Positions 25,918 through 39,460 are shown, counted from the stretch's first letter. The stretch is DNA of 64,000 nt from Lotus japonicus (GCF_012489685.1 NC_080041.1:29625780-29689779); one strand, 5' to 3'. Notes: generated by a model from the sequence alone, not told the origin. A program made the numbers and translations.

Positions 25918-28900
25918 TCAGAGACACTTGAGAGCGAGTTTACTGCCTGAATGAACACCATGTGCGGCAACTTTTAACAACGCACGGCTTTGGTACAGCC
26001 TGTTATCAAAATATTAAATAAGAGAAACAACGAAAAAATGTTAATAAGGAATATATTGACATTGACATAGGTTTTAGCAGCACTTAGTTGTACTGAAGTA
26101 GAACAAAGGCTAAAACTCATTGACCAGTACAGGAAAACAAGGATAAACTTCGTCAAACAAGTTCCTAGGGATGTTGCATTTCTCTTAAACCAACATAATT
26201 TCCTTGATTTGAAGGGTGAGAAACCCTTCTTTAATCTAGCCCAACCCCCAAAATAAAGACCTCTAACTTAGAAATTAAAGTCTGAAACGTGAATACAGCA
26301 GAGACACCCCACATAATGTCAACATGATCACAGCTTCGTTATATTGACCGAGAAAAGCAAAATTAGGTAATAAGATTAAAAAATATGAAGTTATTGATAA
26401 TGAAACATCCAACCAAAGTCCTAAAGAGGATTGATCTGTATAACCTTTCATAATCTCTCTCCACAATCATATCTTGCATACTGATCTGTATAAACTTTGA
26501 AAACTTTTCTCTAGAATATGTTGATTTGCATACATAAAATGCTAACACAAGCATGCAAGATTATGTGTGTAAATGAAAATGGCTAAGGATATCCATCCAA
26601 CTTAACTTTCAAATATAAGGATATCCACAACCTGTTTGAAGAAGTTTTTCAAACTAAATTCACCCCCCCCCCCCCTCGCTCTCCTTAGGTGAGGTCATTT
26701 GGGTTACAATGAGGAGGTAGGTACCTGCTGACACTCTTTATGTTATTCATATATACCTCTTGGGGTAGATCGTAGACGAAGATACTCATTAACAAGAAAT
26801 TGACTTCTTTACATTGAAAAACCAATGGTGAGATCATGATTAAGAATATACACATGCATCACAAACTAGAAGTTATCTCAACTGTTGACTTTTAAATCAG
26901 TGATTATTGCCCAAACACGTTATTCTATAAAGTACTCACTTCAAATAAACCAAACCCCACACTTTATTCTAATCCATCCTTTTTGTTTCTCTTAAATAAT
27001 AGTAAGACTTGCATTTAAAATATCACAGCAAAAGGAAGCATTGGATTATTTTAAAAACCTTTTTTAATTCTCATTAAGCCATATATCTGTCTGTCATGGC
27101 CAAGAAAAGTCAGGTATATAGTGTGTTCTGGAAAGCATTATCAGTTTCAGTTTCAGAGAGAGAGAGCATTACCCAGCCAAAGCAAGTCCCCAGGTAGACA
27201 GAGCATAAAACATCTTTCCAGCACTCCAAATATCTAAAATCTTTTCCAGTTTGCTTGTACCACACAATGCTTTTGATAGAGCTGTCATCAGATAATTAGA
27301 CAAACATTTTCTTACTTAGTCACAACCTCAAAATGTGAGTAGTTGGAGACGGCATTCAAAATCATATCAATGCAAGTATTGTCAATGATTGAGGCAAAAT
27401 AAATAAAATAATTAGGAAGTCTACAAAAGAAGCATTGAACTTAGAATGCAAGACAATGGTTACAGCTCCATGGAATAAGAAATTTTGATATAAAAAATGA
27501 AATCTAGAAAACAAAAAGAAGGAAATCATTATGTGATTATCTCAGAAATTAGTATTTTCCTCATCCAGCATGTTTAAGGGGACTTTACGTGCTTAAACTA
27601 TTCGTGATGGGCAATAGACATCACGCAATGACTCGACAGTAGACGTTAGATGATAGATAAAACAGTTTTACAGTTGCTATAAACAATAGTTCCATATCCA
27701 GTATAAAAAATAAATGGACAGGAGAAAATATATCCAAGCCAATTGAGCAAGAGCAGATTATAAGCTACAAATCCAGATCCTTCTTACGATTTTAGTCAAG
27801 GAAATATAAAAGGAAACCCTTCAAGACATAATAATTTGATAGCAAACTTACTTTTCTGTAGTTCCTCTGGTGACAACTTCTGCAATTATAAGGAGGCAAA
27901 TAATGTAAGGATGCAGCAGAAAAATCAGACAAAATAAATAACAATGTATATAAGTAGATACATATGTATATATACCAAAGCTTTTGGGTTTGACACAATG
28001 CATCTGGCCATAAAGTTGGCAACTCCTTCAATCACATGTTCCTCACCGATGACTAAGTAATTCTCATCATCAATTCCACTCGTTTCCTCTACATTACTAG
28101 GATCCATCTCATCTGTAACCCAAACCCACCAACTAGGTTCTTTTGAGTCAACATTGATCAAAATGTCAGCGGAACGATAATCAACCTCTGTCAAACGCCA
28201 CCAGAAACACCAGAAATATCGTCAATATCCAAATAGTTCAACACATACAAGGCATCCCTTCAACAGCAGTTAAACCTAACTGAATACCTGTGGCCTCCTT
28301 AAAAGGAAATTGATTTCCTCCGCCCGCAGTTTCCTGTTGTAGGAACTTGAGCCGAGTCAGGTACTCATCAGACTTCACTGTCGCAACTAACCGAGTGTGC
28401 AACTGAAACCAAATAACCCCCAAAACATAAATAGTAACAAGGAAAAAAACATAATAGCTACACCCACAACACAATGCAACTAAACTAATAACCCTTGGAA
28501 TCAAAATATGGAACTGCTTACTATTTTGTGATTGTACATGAAATCACATAGCACAACATGATTAAACAATACCAATACCATGCAGATTAACACACCCATT
28601 TTCCAAGAAATTAGCTTTGATTGAATTAAACTATTTTCTATCCAATTATCAACTACCCAATTAAAAAAATAACATTTTTAGGCCACAGAATTAAAAAAAA
28701 AATTAGAGAAAATTATTTTGTTTTTGATGAAATTAAATTATTAAGAAACATAGAATAAAGGGACATAAGGTATATATGTATATACATCGGGAGGGCAATT
28801 GTTGAGGAAGGAAGGTGATTCAGATAGGTTGTGGAGCAGCTTCAGATTCTGGTCAAGCAAATTTCTGAGGCGTCGATTCTCGGATCGGAGCAGCTCTGAG

Positions 28901-29043
28901 TCTTGGTCGGAGGGGCAGTTTTGGTCGGCGGTGGCGGGAGAATTGTGGTGGCGGAGGTGATGGCCGCATTCGACGGCGGACCACGCGACGTCGGCGACCT
29001 CAAGCACCGTCTTGGTCATCTCTAGGGCGTGGTGGCCAGTCAT
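25918..29043 (-). CDS. plant protein of unknown function with N-terminal coiled coil, 6 exons, 267 aa
   Basis: Exons on the minus strand: 29043-28786, 28402-28288, 28187-27976, 27879-27852, 27281-27173, 25999-25918; 804 nt in total, phases consistent, GT-AG throughout. The first part (MTGHHALEMTKTVLEV) leads to a leucine-rich heptad stretch around residues 50-75 (SELLRSENRRLRNLLDQNLK), likely a short coiled coil. A middle block carries PSWWVWVTDEM and EEHVIEGVANFMARC. The C-terminal block has KLSPEELQK, then KLEKILDIWSAGKMFY, ALSTWGLALAG and a basic tail. I recall this as a conserved plant-specific family with no assigned function and give no symbol. The hydrophobic C-terminal part might associate with membranes, but no signal peptide or clear membrane segment is visible. 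Confidence 0.82.
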
Positions 29044-31915
29044 GGTTGTAGAATTGGGATCTTCAAAATTGGGTGAGTCGTTGAATGCAAATCCCTAATT
29101 GGAATTCAATTTTCACGAAGAAACAGGTCGTCGTCGTTTTCGTGTTGTGAGGAGAGAATATTCGAAGAAAAGAGGAGATGGTTTTGTCGTTTTGATTACC
29201 GGGCATGATTCTTATTTTATTATGTTTGGGCTTTGCAGTTTTGGTCCCTAATATTCTTGTTTCGTAATTTTGATCCTCAACTTTATTTTTAATTATTTTA
29301 ATAAGAGAGAGAAAATACATTGGCTATTTTGGAAATAGACCAATCACCAAGAGTTTGTGAGATAATGTGTTCAAAAGTACAAGGTTGTCCAAGAAGGTCG
29401 GCCCGATCCGTAACCGAAAAAACTGTGGTCTATTTTGTGTAGCCGAGCGGGTTGGGTCGGATGACAGGTTTCACGAATGATTAAAGTTGGTTTGACGTGG
29501 TCCGACGCGGTCGGTTTCGGTATGGGCTCCTTCTCGATCGAACTGACCGGATAACAATAGAAAAAGAACTTGCGCCATGCCCATTTCTTATGACTATGAG
29601 TGTGCGAGGCTGCCCAACCCTTATAAAGCCTTAGTTTTTAGAGGGCTGCCCAAACACCTTCTAAAAAATCCTAGCCTTTGCTCTTCTTTCTCATTCACCA
29701 ACAAACCCTAGAGCCTCCACCACCTGTCCATGTCTCTTCTCCCCTTCCCAACCATTGCAAACCCTAGCCGTAGTGCCATAATCCACATCCCTTATCTTTC
29801 GTTGTCTTCATTGTCTTCGACATTAACGACGTCCACTGTCTTCACCAACAACGTTGTCCTCACCCTTTCTACTCTTTGTCACAGATATGTGGAAGCTTAA
29901 TCTCCTCATCCACATCTCCTAAAATACTTACTCCTTTATCTTACCTAAGGAGTTGAAGTTGTAGATAGAAAATGGAGGCGATCTCATAACGGTGTAGGGA
30001 ATCATATCAAGGCGGAGGTAGGTTATGGGTTCCTCCACGGTTCTAGGTTCATATTTAGTTTTGGGTTCCTTCACCGTGTTCTCTTCTCTCTCCTCACTCA
30101 AGCACTCACGACAAACCATGTGCCTGTCGCGTAGTCAACGTTCTGGTTATGCTCCCTGCTCTGCCGCACAATGGATTCACCTCTGGGGTTGAAATTTGAG
30201 CATGCAAGAAGATGGTTTCTGCAGAACCCTCCCATGCTTTTGGGATTTTGGGTTATTTGATTTGTATGGATTTGTTGTTTAGCTTTTTTGTTGTTAGCAT
30301 TTTCTTAGCATTTTTTTGTGTTGTGTTGCATGGATCTTTTTCTTTCATCTTTTTTTCTTCTTTTTCTGTTTTTTTTTTGCAATTATTTTCGGGAGCGACA
30401 ACCCGTGCGAAACCACTTGGCAAAATCGCCACTCGACGAAACTAAACCCAAACAATTATAGTCAATGAACAGACAGTGGCAGACCTAATGGTTCGGTATT
30501 TTCAACCGATAATCTTGGTCTGAAACCGACTGAAACAATATGGTGGATATCCCTATTCAAGAGAGTGTGTTGTTAGCACTCCTCATTTGTTTGATACTCT
30601 AGAACTCGTCCAACGTTAACTTTCTCTCTTTTTGTGCTTATTTGTTTTGATGTTAGAGCCAACACAAACGTAATTTCACGTATTTGAGTTTAATGTGAAT
30701 AAAAAAAACAGAATTTTAACACGTTTACTTTAACATAGATCTGCCTTGAATTCAGTTGGAATCTAAGCGCACACTTTACGATTTGTGTTTGAAATTATTG
30801 TGGCTGTTTTGGTTGAGTGCTATCGCCGAGTCTCACACCACATTTTGGTACCCCTGAATTCCATAGAAGTATATATGTTACTTTATTCTTTTTTTTCCTC
30901 ATTTGTAGGGCAAATGCCCATGTTACTTTATTCTTCATCATAGTAACCTATTTCATTTCATATTTTTCACTTTTTACCTAATATAAAATTATGTTTTTTA
31001 GGGTTAGTTCCCGACGCTCCAAGAATATCTTAATATAGTTGACGCGGAAGAAAATGGAGGACCTAAGGAAGGCATAATGGCGTGCACAAATCTACAAGAA
31101 AGAGGCCATGGATCTAGTTGCTCCTAGTACACAAGAGGTTGCTCCTAGTAGACAAGAGGACATGGCATATCGTTGGGGAAAAAACGCATCAGAATTCACA
31201 TTCTCATAAGTCATAATAGATGCTTTTCTATTTTAATATGACTTTGTAAATAATTTTGTATTTAATGTAATCTAAGACTTTCTATTTGACTTGAATTTAT
31301 ATATTTAACCTTCTTTCACAATACAAATATAATTTTCAATGACTTGAATTAGATGAAAGAACGAATTTAAAACAATGTTTCACATGTTTTCACAAATCAC
31401 AAATTTGGTTTGAGTTTCATCTGTTCTGGATTATAGTTCCTGGAACAGTTTTCACAAGTTCAGAAACTAGACTCCAGTGATACATATTTTTGGAAAAGTA
31501 CTTACCTGAAATTAGTTCCCAAAACATATTCATACAAAAATTTCAGAAATTAAATTCAGGAATCATGATATGACAATTTAGAGTTCCGAAATCTAAACTC
31601 CAAAATGTTTCCAAAGTTAAGATCATTTTTAAAATTTAGGTAGTTTTTAGTTGCAGATGATGGATATAGATAAGGGGGTGGTAATAGCTTTTGCCCCCAT
31701 TTCAATATATGGCTGTCCATTATATGAAATAAAATCGATATGTACAAAAAAAACAAAGAAATCGACATGTTACATGAGAAGTATAAATAACTAGAGCTAG
31801 ATATTATGACCCACTGACATTCTTGAAAGAATTGGAGTTTCCAATGGATATATAAATAAAGGGCTGCTCAAAGTTTTTGAATGTTCAATGCTAATAACAG
31901 AACACACTGAAGCAT
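29044..31915. other. intergenic region, repeat-derived in part, no gene recognised
   Basis: 29370-30540 is GC-richer and has GGTCGG/GGTTTCGG-type repetition and short frames without family resemblance. It may be a decayed transposon, but I could not fix ends. 31030-31200 has a small coding-like patch with a near-repeat of GTTGCTCCTAGTA that leads nowhere. Confidence 0.4.
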
Positions 31916-34900
31916 TCAGGGCTCCTCTGAAATAATACGCCTTACTTCATTTGCAAGATCAATGACATGCTTGTCTTTGCAACCTAAAAATTGATAAATA
32001 AAATGGAAAAGGGAGAATGAAGTAAATAAAGGAAATTTTAGAGAGAACAATTCAAATGACAAGTGAACTCCAGTTAAAGAGAACTTCACCTATTTGAAGG
32101 AGAGCCTTTTCAAGTAGGAAAAGATACTCTCTATTAGGTCCTGTGGGTCCTTCAGCTTGAACTATTTGTCTGTAGTATGAAAAAAGAAATAGGACAAAGT
32201 TAAATCTTTATGAGTGATGAGTCTATATCTCCACAAGGCATAAAAACATAGGTACAATACATGAACCATACATAAAAACTGAATGGTGCGTTTAGGTAAA
32301 CAACTTAATTAAACGCTTATGAGAAGCTTATTGAAGTAAGCTTAAATTAAGTTATAGGTATAAGCACTTATTCATAAGCTAATCTGATCAGTTTATGAAA
32401 ATAAGCTCAAAACAACTTCTAAGTAGTCATAAGCTCTCCAAAACACTTGCATAAATGCTTAATGCTATAAGATAAACTCAAATAAACTTTTCCAAACGGT
32501 ACCTACAAAGTAGATAGAGAATTCAGTATGGCCATATATTAAGGCAACCTTAATCTAGAGGCACCTTCAGTAGTGCATCATAACAGTGAGAATCAAAACC
32601 AACTAATCATCACCTTCGAGAATTTCAGTAACCAAGCCTGTTTAAAAGTCATGCTTAAAAGACTAACTCATAGGCTTCTTGAAGCCATGATATCCAAACC
32701 AATAATAATAATCTTCAACACTCAAGTTTAAGTTTATCAACAAACTAAGACAGTAATACATGATGGTGAAAGAATTTAATACCTTGCAATATCTTCAACA
32801 GATGCAGGGCCTAAATAATTTACGTTAACTTTTTTGTTTGGAGAAGCTATATATCTGTAAAGTGTTCACACTGATCTAGTTAACTCTGGTAAAAAAACAT
32901 TGCAAAAAGTGAAAAACTTAATAAGTTTTTTTTTTCACTTACACCAAAGCCCCAGAAATCGCTGGCGTTGTAGCATTCACCTCCTGAAACAAATTTAGTA
33001 GATTAAAAAAAATCATAAGTGGAATAATTACTATGATAAAGCAGATCTAAATAAAGTACTTAATTACTCTTAAAAAATCATGGACTATGGCACTTACAGT
33101 GAAAACATCTACATATTCCTTCTTGTCATATTGCTTCTCTCTCACTTCCAGATACTGTGCAGTAAATACACTTAAACATACCAATCTTTGACATTTAATA
33201 TAAAAGAAAGAAAGATAGAAAGCCAATATGAGCGAACTGTTGTTTTTATGATTTTGTTAAGTACAGTAAAAGCAAAGATGTGGGCTCCTACCAACATTGA
33301 GGAGTACCATACACCAAATCAACAGATTCTAAGTGAGCATAATGCAATTTCCAAATGATACAGTCAACTTTGTAAAGAGTTTATGCAAATTCTGAAATAT
33401 TACATAAATATATGGCTGTTAAATCGGTGGGCATTAAAAAGGGGTAGGAATTTAAGCCAATATCTTAAACGTATATTGCCTAATGTGTTAATTTCCCACC
33501 CACCCCCCACCACCCCCCCCCCCCCCCCACTTAACTGATTTTTCTGGTTCTGCCCCTGATCTCAAGAGGTGCTAGCACAAACATAGTTTTCAGGCATAAC
33601 AGAGGCTTAAGCCTCTCTTTTTTAATTAATCACATTAAGTGCTGTACAAGACAAACTTTTCGTCTTCTGTATTTTTAGTTTCCTGTATGGGCCTCATTGT
33701 GATGTTGATATCATTGTTCAATAAGACTTAGTGATTATCTTCTAGGCTTATGTCGAATACCATGAACAATTTACTTAGTATAGAACGAAGTCAATACTAC
33801 AGCTTAAACTAAGAACCTCCAATGAAATATCAACTCAATCCCAACAACTTAAGCATTTGGATTCAAATGATAGGTTTAAAGAAAATAGCTCAATCCTCCT
33901 TTATTTCACATAAAAGAAAAAAAAAAGTAGAAATGCATAATGATGATAGGTTTGGATGTGAAAATTGGACAACATACCACAAGTTCCACAATTTAAGTAT
34001 CCGTTATCCATCATATAAAATAGAAGGAGACATAAACCATAGGATTCGGGAAGGATAGGTAAAGGGATGACTTCTTCAGGGGTAATTTGTGATAGACTAT
34101 GAGTCCGTTCGCATACGAGCTTATTGGAGCTTATCTACTAGAAAATGCACTAAATAAGGTCAAATACGTGCTCTTTAGTTTGCATCCAAACGGGTAGTAT
34201 GATGTTTTACATGACCTGATGTTGTGCAGTAAGGTAAAAAAGAAACTAAGTTCAATGTTGTAGAGGTGGAAATATTATGATGGATGAGTAGACACATAAA
34301 ACAAGATTGAATTACTTATGAAACAATCAGAGAAAAAGTTGGGACTGAACAACCAGTTATAATAGAAAAGGTAATAGAGTCTCTCAACTTAAGTGATTTG
34401 GATATGTATGTGTGCAGATCACTTGCAGAAGTCACACTAAAGGCTTTGTTGTTGTTGTTGTTGTTGTTGGAATTGAATATCATAATCATCATTTCAAACA
34501 GTACACAGTATACCGCAACACTTCCTAGTACATAGCAATGCAAAATTCCTTGCACAAATCAATAAGGAGATCACAAAAATTCATTTCCTAAGCTGAGTGA
34601 GTATAAATGGCATATAGGACTTAGTAAGTTGGTCATTGGGGAAAAAAGAATAATAATATCATTAGTTTGAACTTTAGTTGAAGCAGAGGAATATAAATTT
34701 GATGTAACTATCTCAAAAAACATACCGTTAATGCGATTTCTTGATCTTCCTTATTTGAGATCTTGTAAGCAGCTCCCCACTGTCTCCTTGCAAAAGAGAG
34801 CAAGTATCCACTTCAAATATTGACTCATAAGAAATTGAAGATTATATTATAACAGAAAATTCAAGAAAACTTTTAGTGAAAAACATGAAATACTAAGAAG

Positions 34901-35854
34901 GCCAAAGAAATTAACTGAAAAGATAAAAGTTAAATGTCGAAACAAGATTGAGCAAAATTGAAATGTAATTCTGCTTTAACAACCATTACTCAAGCTAAAT
35001 TTTGTTTTGATTTCCTTAAAGGACAAAATTCAGGGTACTTATGGAGTTATGGTCATACCCCACTTCTTGGAAGAAGGGGTTGATTTTAAATTGCGATCAG
35101 CAACTGCAGTTGTGGCTGCGATGTCAAGACTTTTAATCTCATCGCAATCACAATTGCAGCTGCATCAACTCACAATCTCTTGCAATATCGATGATCATGA
35201 CAAAACTGTAACCACAACAGCTATCACAACCACAATTTAAAACTTAAGTTATATCTCTGTTTAACTTCATAACAGACACATCCAAAGTAAGCACAACACA
35301 CATATTAAAATATTATCCGGCGAAACACCACTCCTTTTTTCTGAAATAAGGATACATTGAAGATACAAGTATATGGCAATGTATAAATTTTCAACAGCCT
35401 CTCAAACATAAACCCAATAGTCACATCATGATTTGCTTGCACACACGCTAGCAAATCTCTTCATAAACACTTCACTTCACCTAACAATTGATTACAACTA
35501 CATCTACGACTATGATCAATTGATGAAGTATGAAACTATCAATATGCCAAATTGGGGTCTGAAATCTTACACATATTTCTCCTTCAGCAGGTTCCAGAGT
35601 AACAGTTCTTCCAGGAAACTCAGGGGTTCCTCTGTGATCAGTAGAGCCTAAAAGGGAAATACCCACAAACGAAAAAACACGGAGATTGTGATTTCTGCAT
35701 TTGTGGGGAATTGAGGTGAAGAAAAAACGAGAAATTTTTTGATACCTTGGTAGAAGACGCGACGATAGTCTTTGATGAAACCAACAAGACGCTCATCGTA
35801 TTTGAAGCCTGCTTTGGTGATCAAGGAACCGTACCCAAATACCCACATTACCAT
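31916..35854 (-). CDS. GGCT2: gamma-glutamylcyclotransferase, ChaC/GGCT2-like, 8 exons, 185 aa
   Basis: Exons on the minus strand: 35854-35746, 35647-35571, 34779-34726, 33154-33098, 32983-32943, 32854-32783, 32169-32090, 31983-31916; 558 nt, phases consistent. The start at 35854 gives [17 protein letters not shown]; the FGYGSL loop binds the gamma-glutamyl substrate in this fold. Further family marks are [26 protein letters not shown], an ICWGAAYKI segment, and [10 protein letters not shown] (about residues 81-90), whose Glu in YLEVRE matches the catalytic acid of ChaC enzymes. The family breaks glutathione to 5-oxoproline and Cys-Gly in the cytosol. The length is slightly below that of Arabidopsis GGCT2 members (about 200 residues), and no targeting peptide is seen. 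An in-frame ATG 48 bp upstream is judged less likely because it adds a non-family extension. Confidence 0.9.
32285..32503. mobile_element. MITE-like element in GGCT2 intron 6
   Basis: Ends GGTGCGTTTAGGTAAAC and, inverted, GGTACCGTTTGGAAAAG. The inside is rich in CTTAT/ATAAGC. It is related to the copy at 36014-36294. No matching flanking duplication is visible here. Confidence 0.65.
34316..34469 (+). mobile_element. RTE-type LINE 3' fragment with (TTG)n tail, in GGCT2 intron 3
   Basis: A decayed stretch with CTTAAGTGATTTGGATATGT (one frame LKWFGYV, like the RTE C-terminal motif RWFGHV) is followed by AAAGGCTTTG and a TTG repeat at 34446-34469. RTE LINEs in plants end in such (TTG)n tails. 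Confidence 0.6.
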
Positions 35855-36013
35855 GGTTTGAAGTTTTGGAGTTTGAGGTGTGGAATGGTAATTGGGTAGC
35901 AATACAATACAAGTGAACTGTGAACAAACGCAGTGGTTTGGTAGCTAATGCGTAGTTATATTATCAGAACCTGAGAAAACAGAGCAGAGAGAGACCCAAT
36001 CACGATTGAATCA

Positions 36014-36294
36014 GGCCGCGTTTGGATAAACAGCTTAATTAAGCGCTTATGGTCATAAGCGCTTATGACATAAGTGCTTATTCATAAGTTATTTTTAAAA
36101 ATTTATTGAAATAAATTAAAAATAAGCTGTGTATAAGCATAAGCTGTTTTTCATAAGCTATCCTGAGTAGCTTATGAAAATAAGCTGAAAATAGCTTATG
36201 GCAAACCATAAGCTGTTTGCATAAGCTCTCCCAAACACTGGCATAAGAGCTTATGTTGTCAGATAAGCTCAAATAAGCTCTTCCAAACTGGGCC
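36014..36294. mobile_element. MITE-like element in the GGCT2 promoter
   Basis: 281 bp with imperfect terminal inverted repeats (GGCCGCGTTTGGATAAAC and, inverted, GGCCCAGTTTGGAAGAGC), flanked by TCA on both sides. The inside is full of alternating ATAAGC and GCTTAT, giving strong self-complementarity. It lies about 160 bp upstream of the GGCT2 ATG. Confidence 0.75.
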
Positions 36295-36575
36295 TCAGTC
36301 CATAAACTTGGCAAAATTAATATCTCATATCATATTGTTTATTTATTTATCTATTTGTATTTTGTTTTTTTTTTTATGGAAAATGTAAGTTTTATATAGA
36401 TAGGTGTGTTCGCGGTTTGGTTTGGATCGATTTAATTTTCGGGTAAAAGTCTATCTATTCCATCCCCTCCATTGTAGTATCACGCAATCAACCTTAATCA
36501 ATAAAATCCAAATTTTTATTTATTGGAATTGGACTTTGATTTTTCAAAGAAGTGTCCAAACTACTATACTGGTAA

Positions 36576-37922
36576 CTAGATATTATATCCGTGCGTTGCA
36601 CGGGTTTATTTACGATATTTTTTAATATTATATGAAAATTACTATAGTGTACTTATATAAATAATAAATATTAAAACATTTCTTCAATAAAAATATAATA
36701 GAAAAAATTATTGTGTTTAGACATCTAAATATATAGTATTAGAGTTTCTCTGATGCATTTAATTACTTGTATTAGAGTTCTCTTTATGTAAATAAAGGAT
36801 ATTACTGAGACTTAATAAAAAAATTTGAAAAGGAAAATATTATTAATAACATAAGAAAACTTGGGAATTTTTTTTACTACTGTATAATAGATCAAAAAAT
36901 ATATTTGAAATTATTTTTCAAATAATACACACATGCAGTATAGTTAATAGTAAATATCTTATAGAGACATTTATTTAATTTTGAAACTATTTTTCTAGAT
37001 TGTTCATTAATAAATTTAATCTTTCCCATTATTTAATTTAAATTATTAATATTGTCTACATATAAATATATTTATTAATTTTTTCTCTGAATTTATGATT
37101 GATAGTTAATATTCTACCTATTTTAAAATTATTTTTTAAAATAATACAAAACTACATTATAGTTAATTTAAACAACATGCATAATCATTTCAGATTTTAA
37201 AAGTAATTTCCAAAGTATATATTTAGAAAAAGCATTCAACCATTAACTAATTTCAATATTTAACATGTTTATTTTATTTAAAAAATATTATTTTGTGCTA
37301 TTTTTGTATCTTTTCATTTTTTCAACCTTATGTTGATAATTAATTGAAATGAAAATAAAAATTTAATTAATCTTTCCAGTAATGTAGAACTCAAGTCCAA
37401 TATTCTTTTATATATATATATATAATTTATTAAGATGATATCTAACTTTTATACTTAATTTTTTATTTATACGTAAAATGTAGTAATAAGTTTTATTGGT
37501 TAATTTTTAAAATCCATCAACGTATGATTAATAATTAAAATTAAAATAATAGTTTTGATTTTAATATATAAGAATTTGAAATTTTTTACAATTAGTTATA
37601 AATGTAAAATTTATTTTACTATATATTTTTTACGAATGTAAAGGTAGTCAATTTAAATTATTATTTATTCAAAATTTGTTTTCAAGTTATAATTAATAGT
37701 TTAAATTTAAAAATATTAAAAATAATTTTAAAATATGGGAAATTGAAAAGTTTTTTTTTTAATTTGGAAATTGAAAAGTTTACCAATTATTAATTAATAT
37801 AATGAATAATAAAGTGGATGTAATTATTTTTTTAGTTTTGTATTTTATTATCTAATGTATTTAATACAAATGTAAGGTAATCAATGCAAAAAAGTTCAAG
37901 TCTTCTTTATTTATATACTAGA
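36576..37922 (-). mobile_element. small Helitron A
   Basis: On the minus strand the 5' end is TCTAGTATATAAATAAAG, preceded by A. The 3' end has the hairpin CCGTGCAACGCACGG, then ATATAATAT and CTAG at 36576-36579, followed by T. About 1.35 kb, non-coding and AT-rich. Its 5' end overlaps the 3' end of Helitron B, so the exact junction is ambiguous by a few bases. Confidence 0.75.
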
Positions 37923-38119
37923 TATCATACCCGTGCGATGCAAGGGCTTACTTAAAATATTGTTTAACATTATATAAAATATATTATAGTTAAATAATTA
38001 AAATTAAAATAATTTTCACTATAAATATTAAAAAATTATGTCAAGACATTTTAATAAATATTATTATAGTTCATTTTGTATAAATAATTAATATTACTCA
38101 AATTTAATTATTATAGTAT

Positions 38120-39063
38120 GCAAGAACAAGGTTGCTACTAAGGTAAATCTGATTCGTCGGGGGGTGGCCCTTCAGGATGAGGGTCTTTGTGTTTTGTGTG
38201 GGACTGAACCTGAATCTACTGCTCATCTTTTCCTGCACTGCAAAATTATTTGGCACCTATGGTGCGCTATTATGAACAGGGAAGGGTTCTGTTGGGTCAT
38301 CCCGGGGTCTCTTGAAGTCTTAGCAGCAGAATGAGATTCCTTGAAAACAATTTCTGATGCTATCCTCTGGAATCTATCACCCTATACGCTGGTTTGGACT
38401 CTCTGGTTATGCAGAAATGAGAAGCAGTTCAATGGCAAAGCTGTCATTGCAGCCGAGATTTGGGACTCACATCTGGTTAAGATAGCTTGGTGGACTAAAA
38501 TCGTTTGGAAAGGATGCCCCTTTGACTCTTCTCACTTCATCACGAATTTCACTGATATCTTAGTTAGCAAGGCAATTACACCTCCGAGGGTGGCTGCTTG
38601 GATCCCGCCCCTTTCTGGTATCCTGAAATTCAACGTGGACGGTGCCTCCCAAGGCAATCCCGGCCCAAGCGGGATTGGTGGTGTCCTTCATAATCATTCG
38701 AATGTACTACTGGGATACTTCTCTAAAAGCATTGGCCATGGATGGGCCTTCGAGGCAGAGGTTAAGGCTATCCTCTCTGCTCTTCAATTCTGCGAGCAGT
38801 TCATGCTCAGTAATGTTCTCCTCGAAAGTGATTCTACTATTGCTATCGGTTGGGTCCTCTCTCCGGGTAGAAGACCTCTTTCTCTCCTCAATGACCTCAA
38901 CCACATTGATTATAAGATGAGTGTTGTCAATTGCGTGGGCATTCAACACATCTTCCGCGAAGGTAATGGCGAAGCTGACAAATTGGCAAAAGATGGCTGC
39001 TCTAGGATTGAAAATCTCTGGGTTTTCCTTGACAACTCTCATGATTTTAGTGGAAATGTCTGA
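38120..39063 (+). pseudogene. LINE ORF2 C-terminal remnant: zf-RVT and RNase H domains
   Basis: The first part shows the zinc-binding RT-associated motif CVLCGTEPESTAHLFLHC (about 38185-38240). After an in-frame TGA at 38332 the same frame continues with LWLCRNEKQFNG and an RNase H domain: FNVDGASQGNPGPSGIGG, FEAEVKAILSAL, LLESDSTIAIGW and FREGNGEADKLAKDG, which supply the Asp/Glu active-site set. It ends at 39063. With the internal stop and missing RT it is not functional; it is not a host gene. Confidence 0.87.
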
Positions 39064-39382
39064 TATTAATGAGGCTGTAGCAGTGTTTATTTTACTGCCT
39101 CCTGCTGTTCCCTTGGCTCGTGAGCAGTTTTGTTGCTGTGAGGTTGAGGTCCCTCGTGGCCTTTCCCCGCCAGCCAGCTTTGTTTTTCCTCTTGGGTCCC
39201 TTTTGTAGCTTTTATTTGTTGTTTCTGGTTTCTGTTTTCCTTTCTTTGTGCTCTGTTTGTCTCTCCCTTAGGCTAGTTTCATTATTTGTCTCCCTGTTTT
39301 TTTATTGTACTCTAACTCTTATGTATTACCCTGAGGTTTTGGCCTCTTCTTTTTATATATTTGGTTTCTCCAAAAAAAAAAA
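38120..39382 (+). mobile_element. 5'-truncated LINE (non-LTR retrotransposon) with poly(A) tail
   Basis: Coding remnants of the C-terminal part of a plant LINE ORF2, about 310 bp of 3' UTR, and an 11-base A run (39372-39382). The 5' part (endonuclease and most of RT) is missing, as is typical of truncated LINE copies. I did not find a convincing target duplication. Confidence 0.85.
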
Positions 39383-39460
39383 CAATTAAATTTTTTATAT
39401 GTTTAATAATATGCAAAATTATTAAGTTAATTTGAAATATTTAAATTACTAAAAAATGTT

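Noticed and set aside
35855..35902. Upstream ATG of GGCT2 at 35902
   Set aside because: Would add 16 residues not seen in the family; the [11 protein letters not shown] start matches GGCT2 proteins.
38341..39063. A 240-codon RNase H-like frame as a host gene
   Set aside because: It is the C-terminal end of a LINE ORF2: zf-RVT motif upstream in the same frame beyond a stop, and a poly(A) tail downstream.
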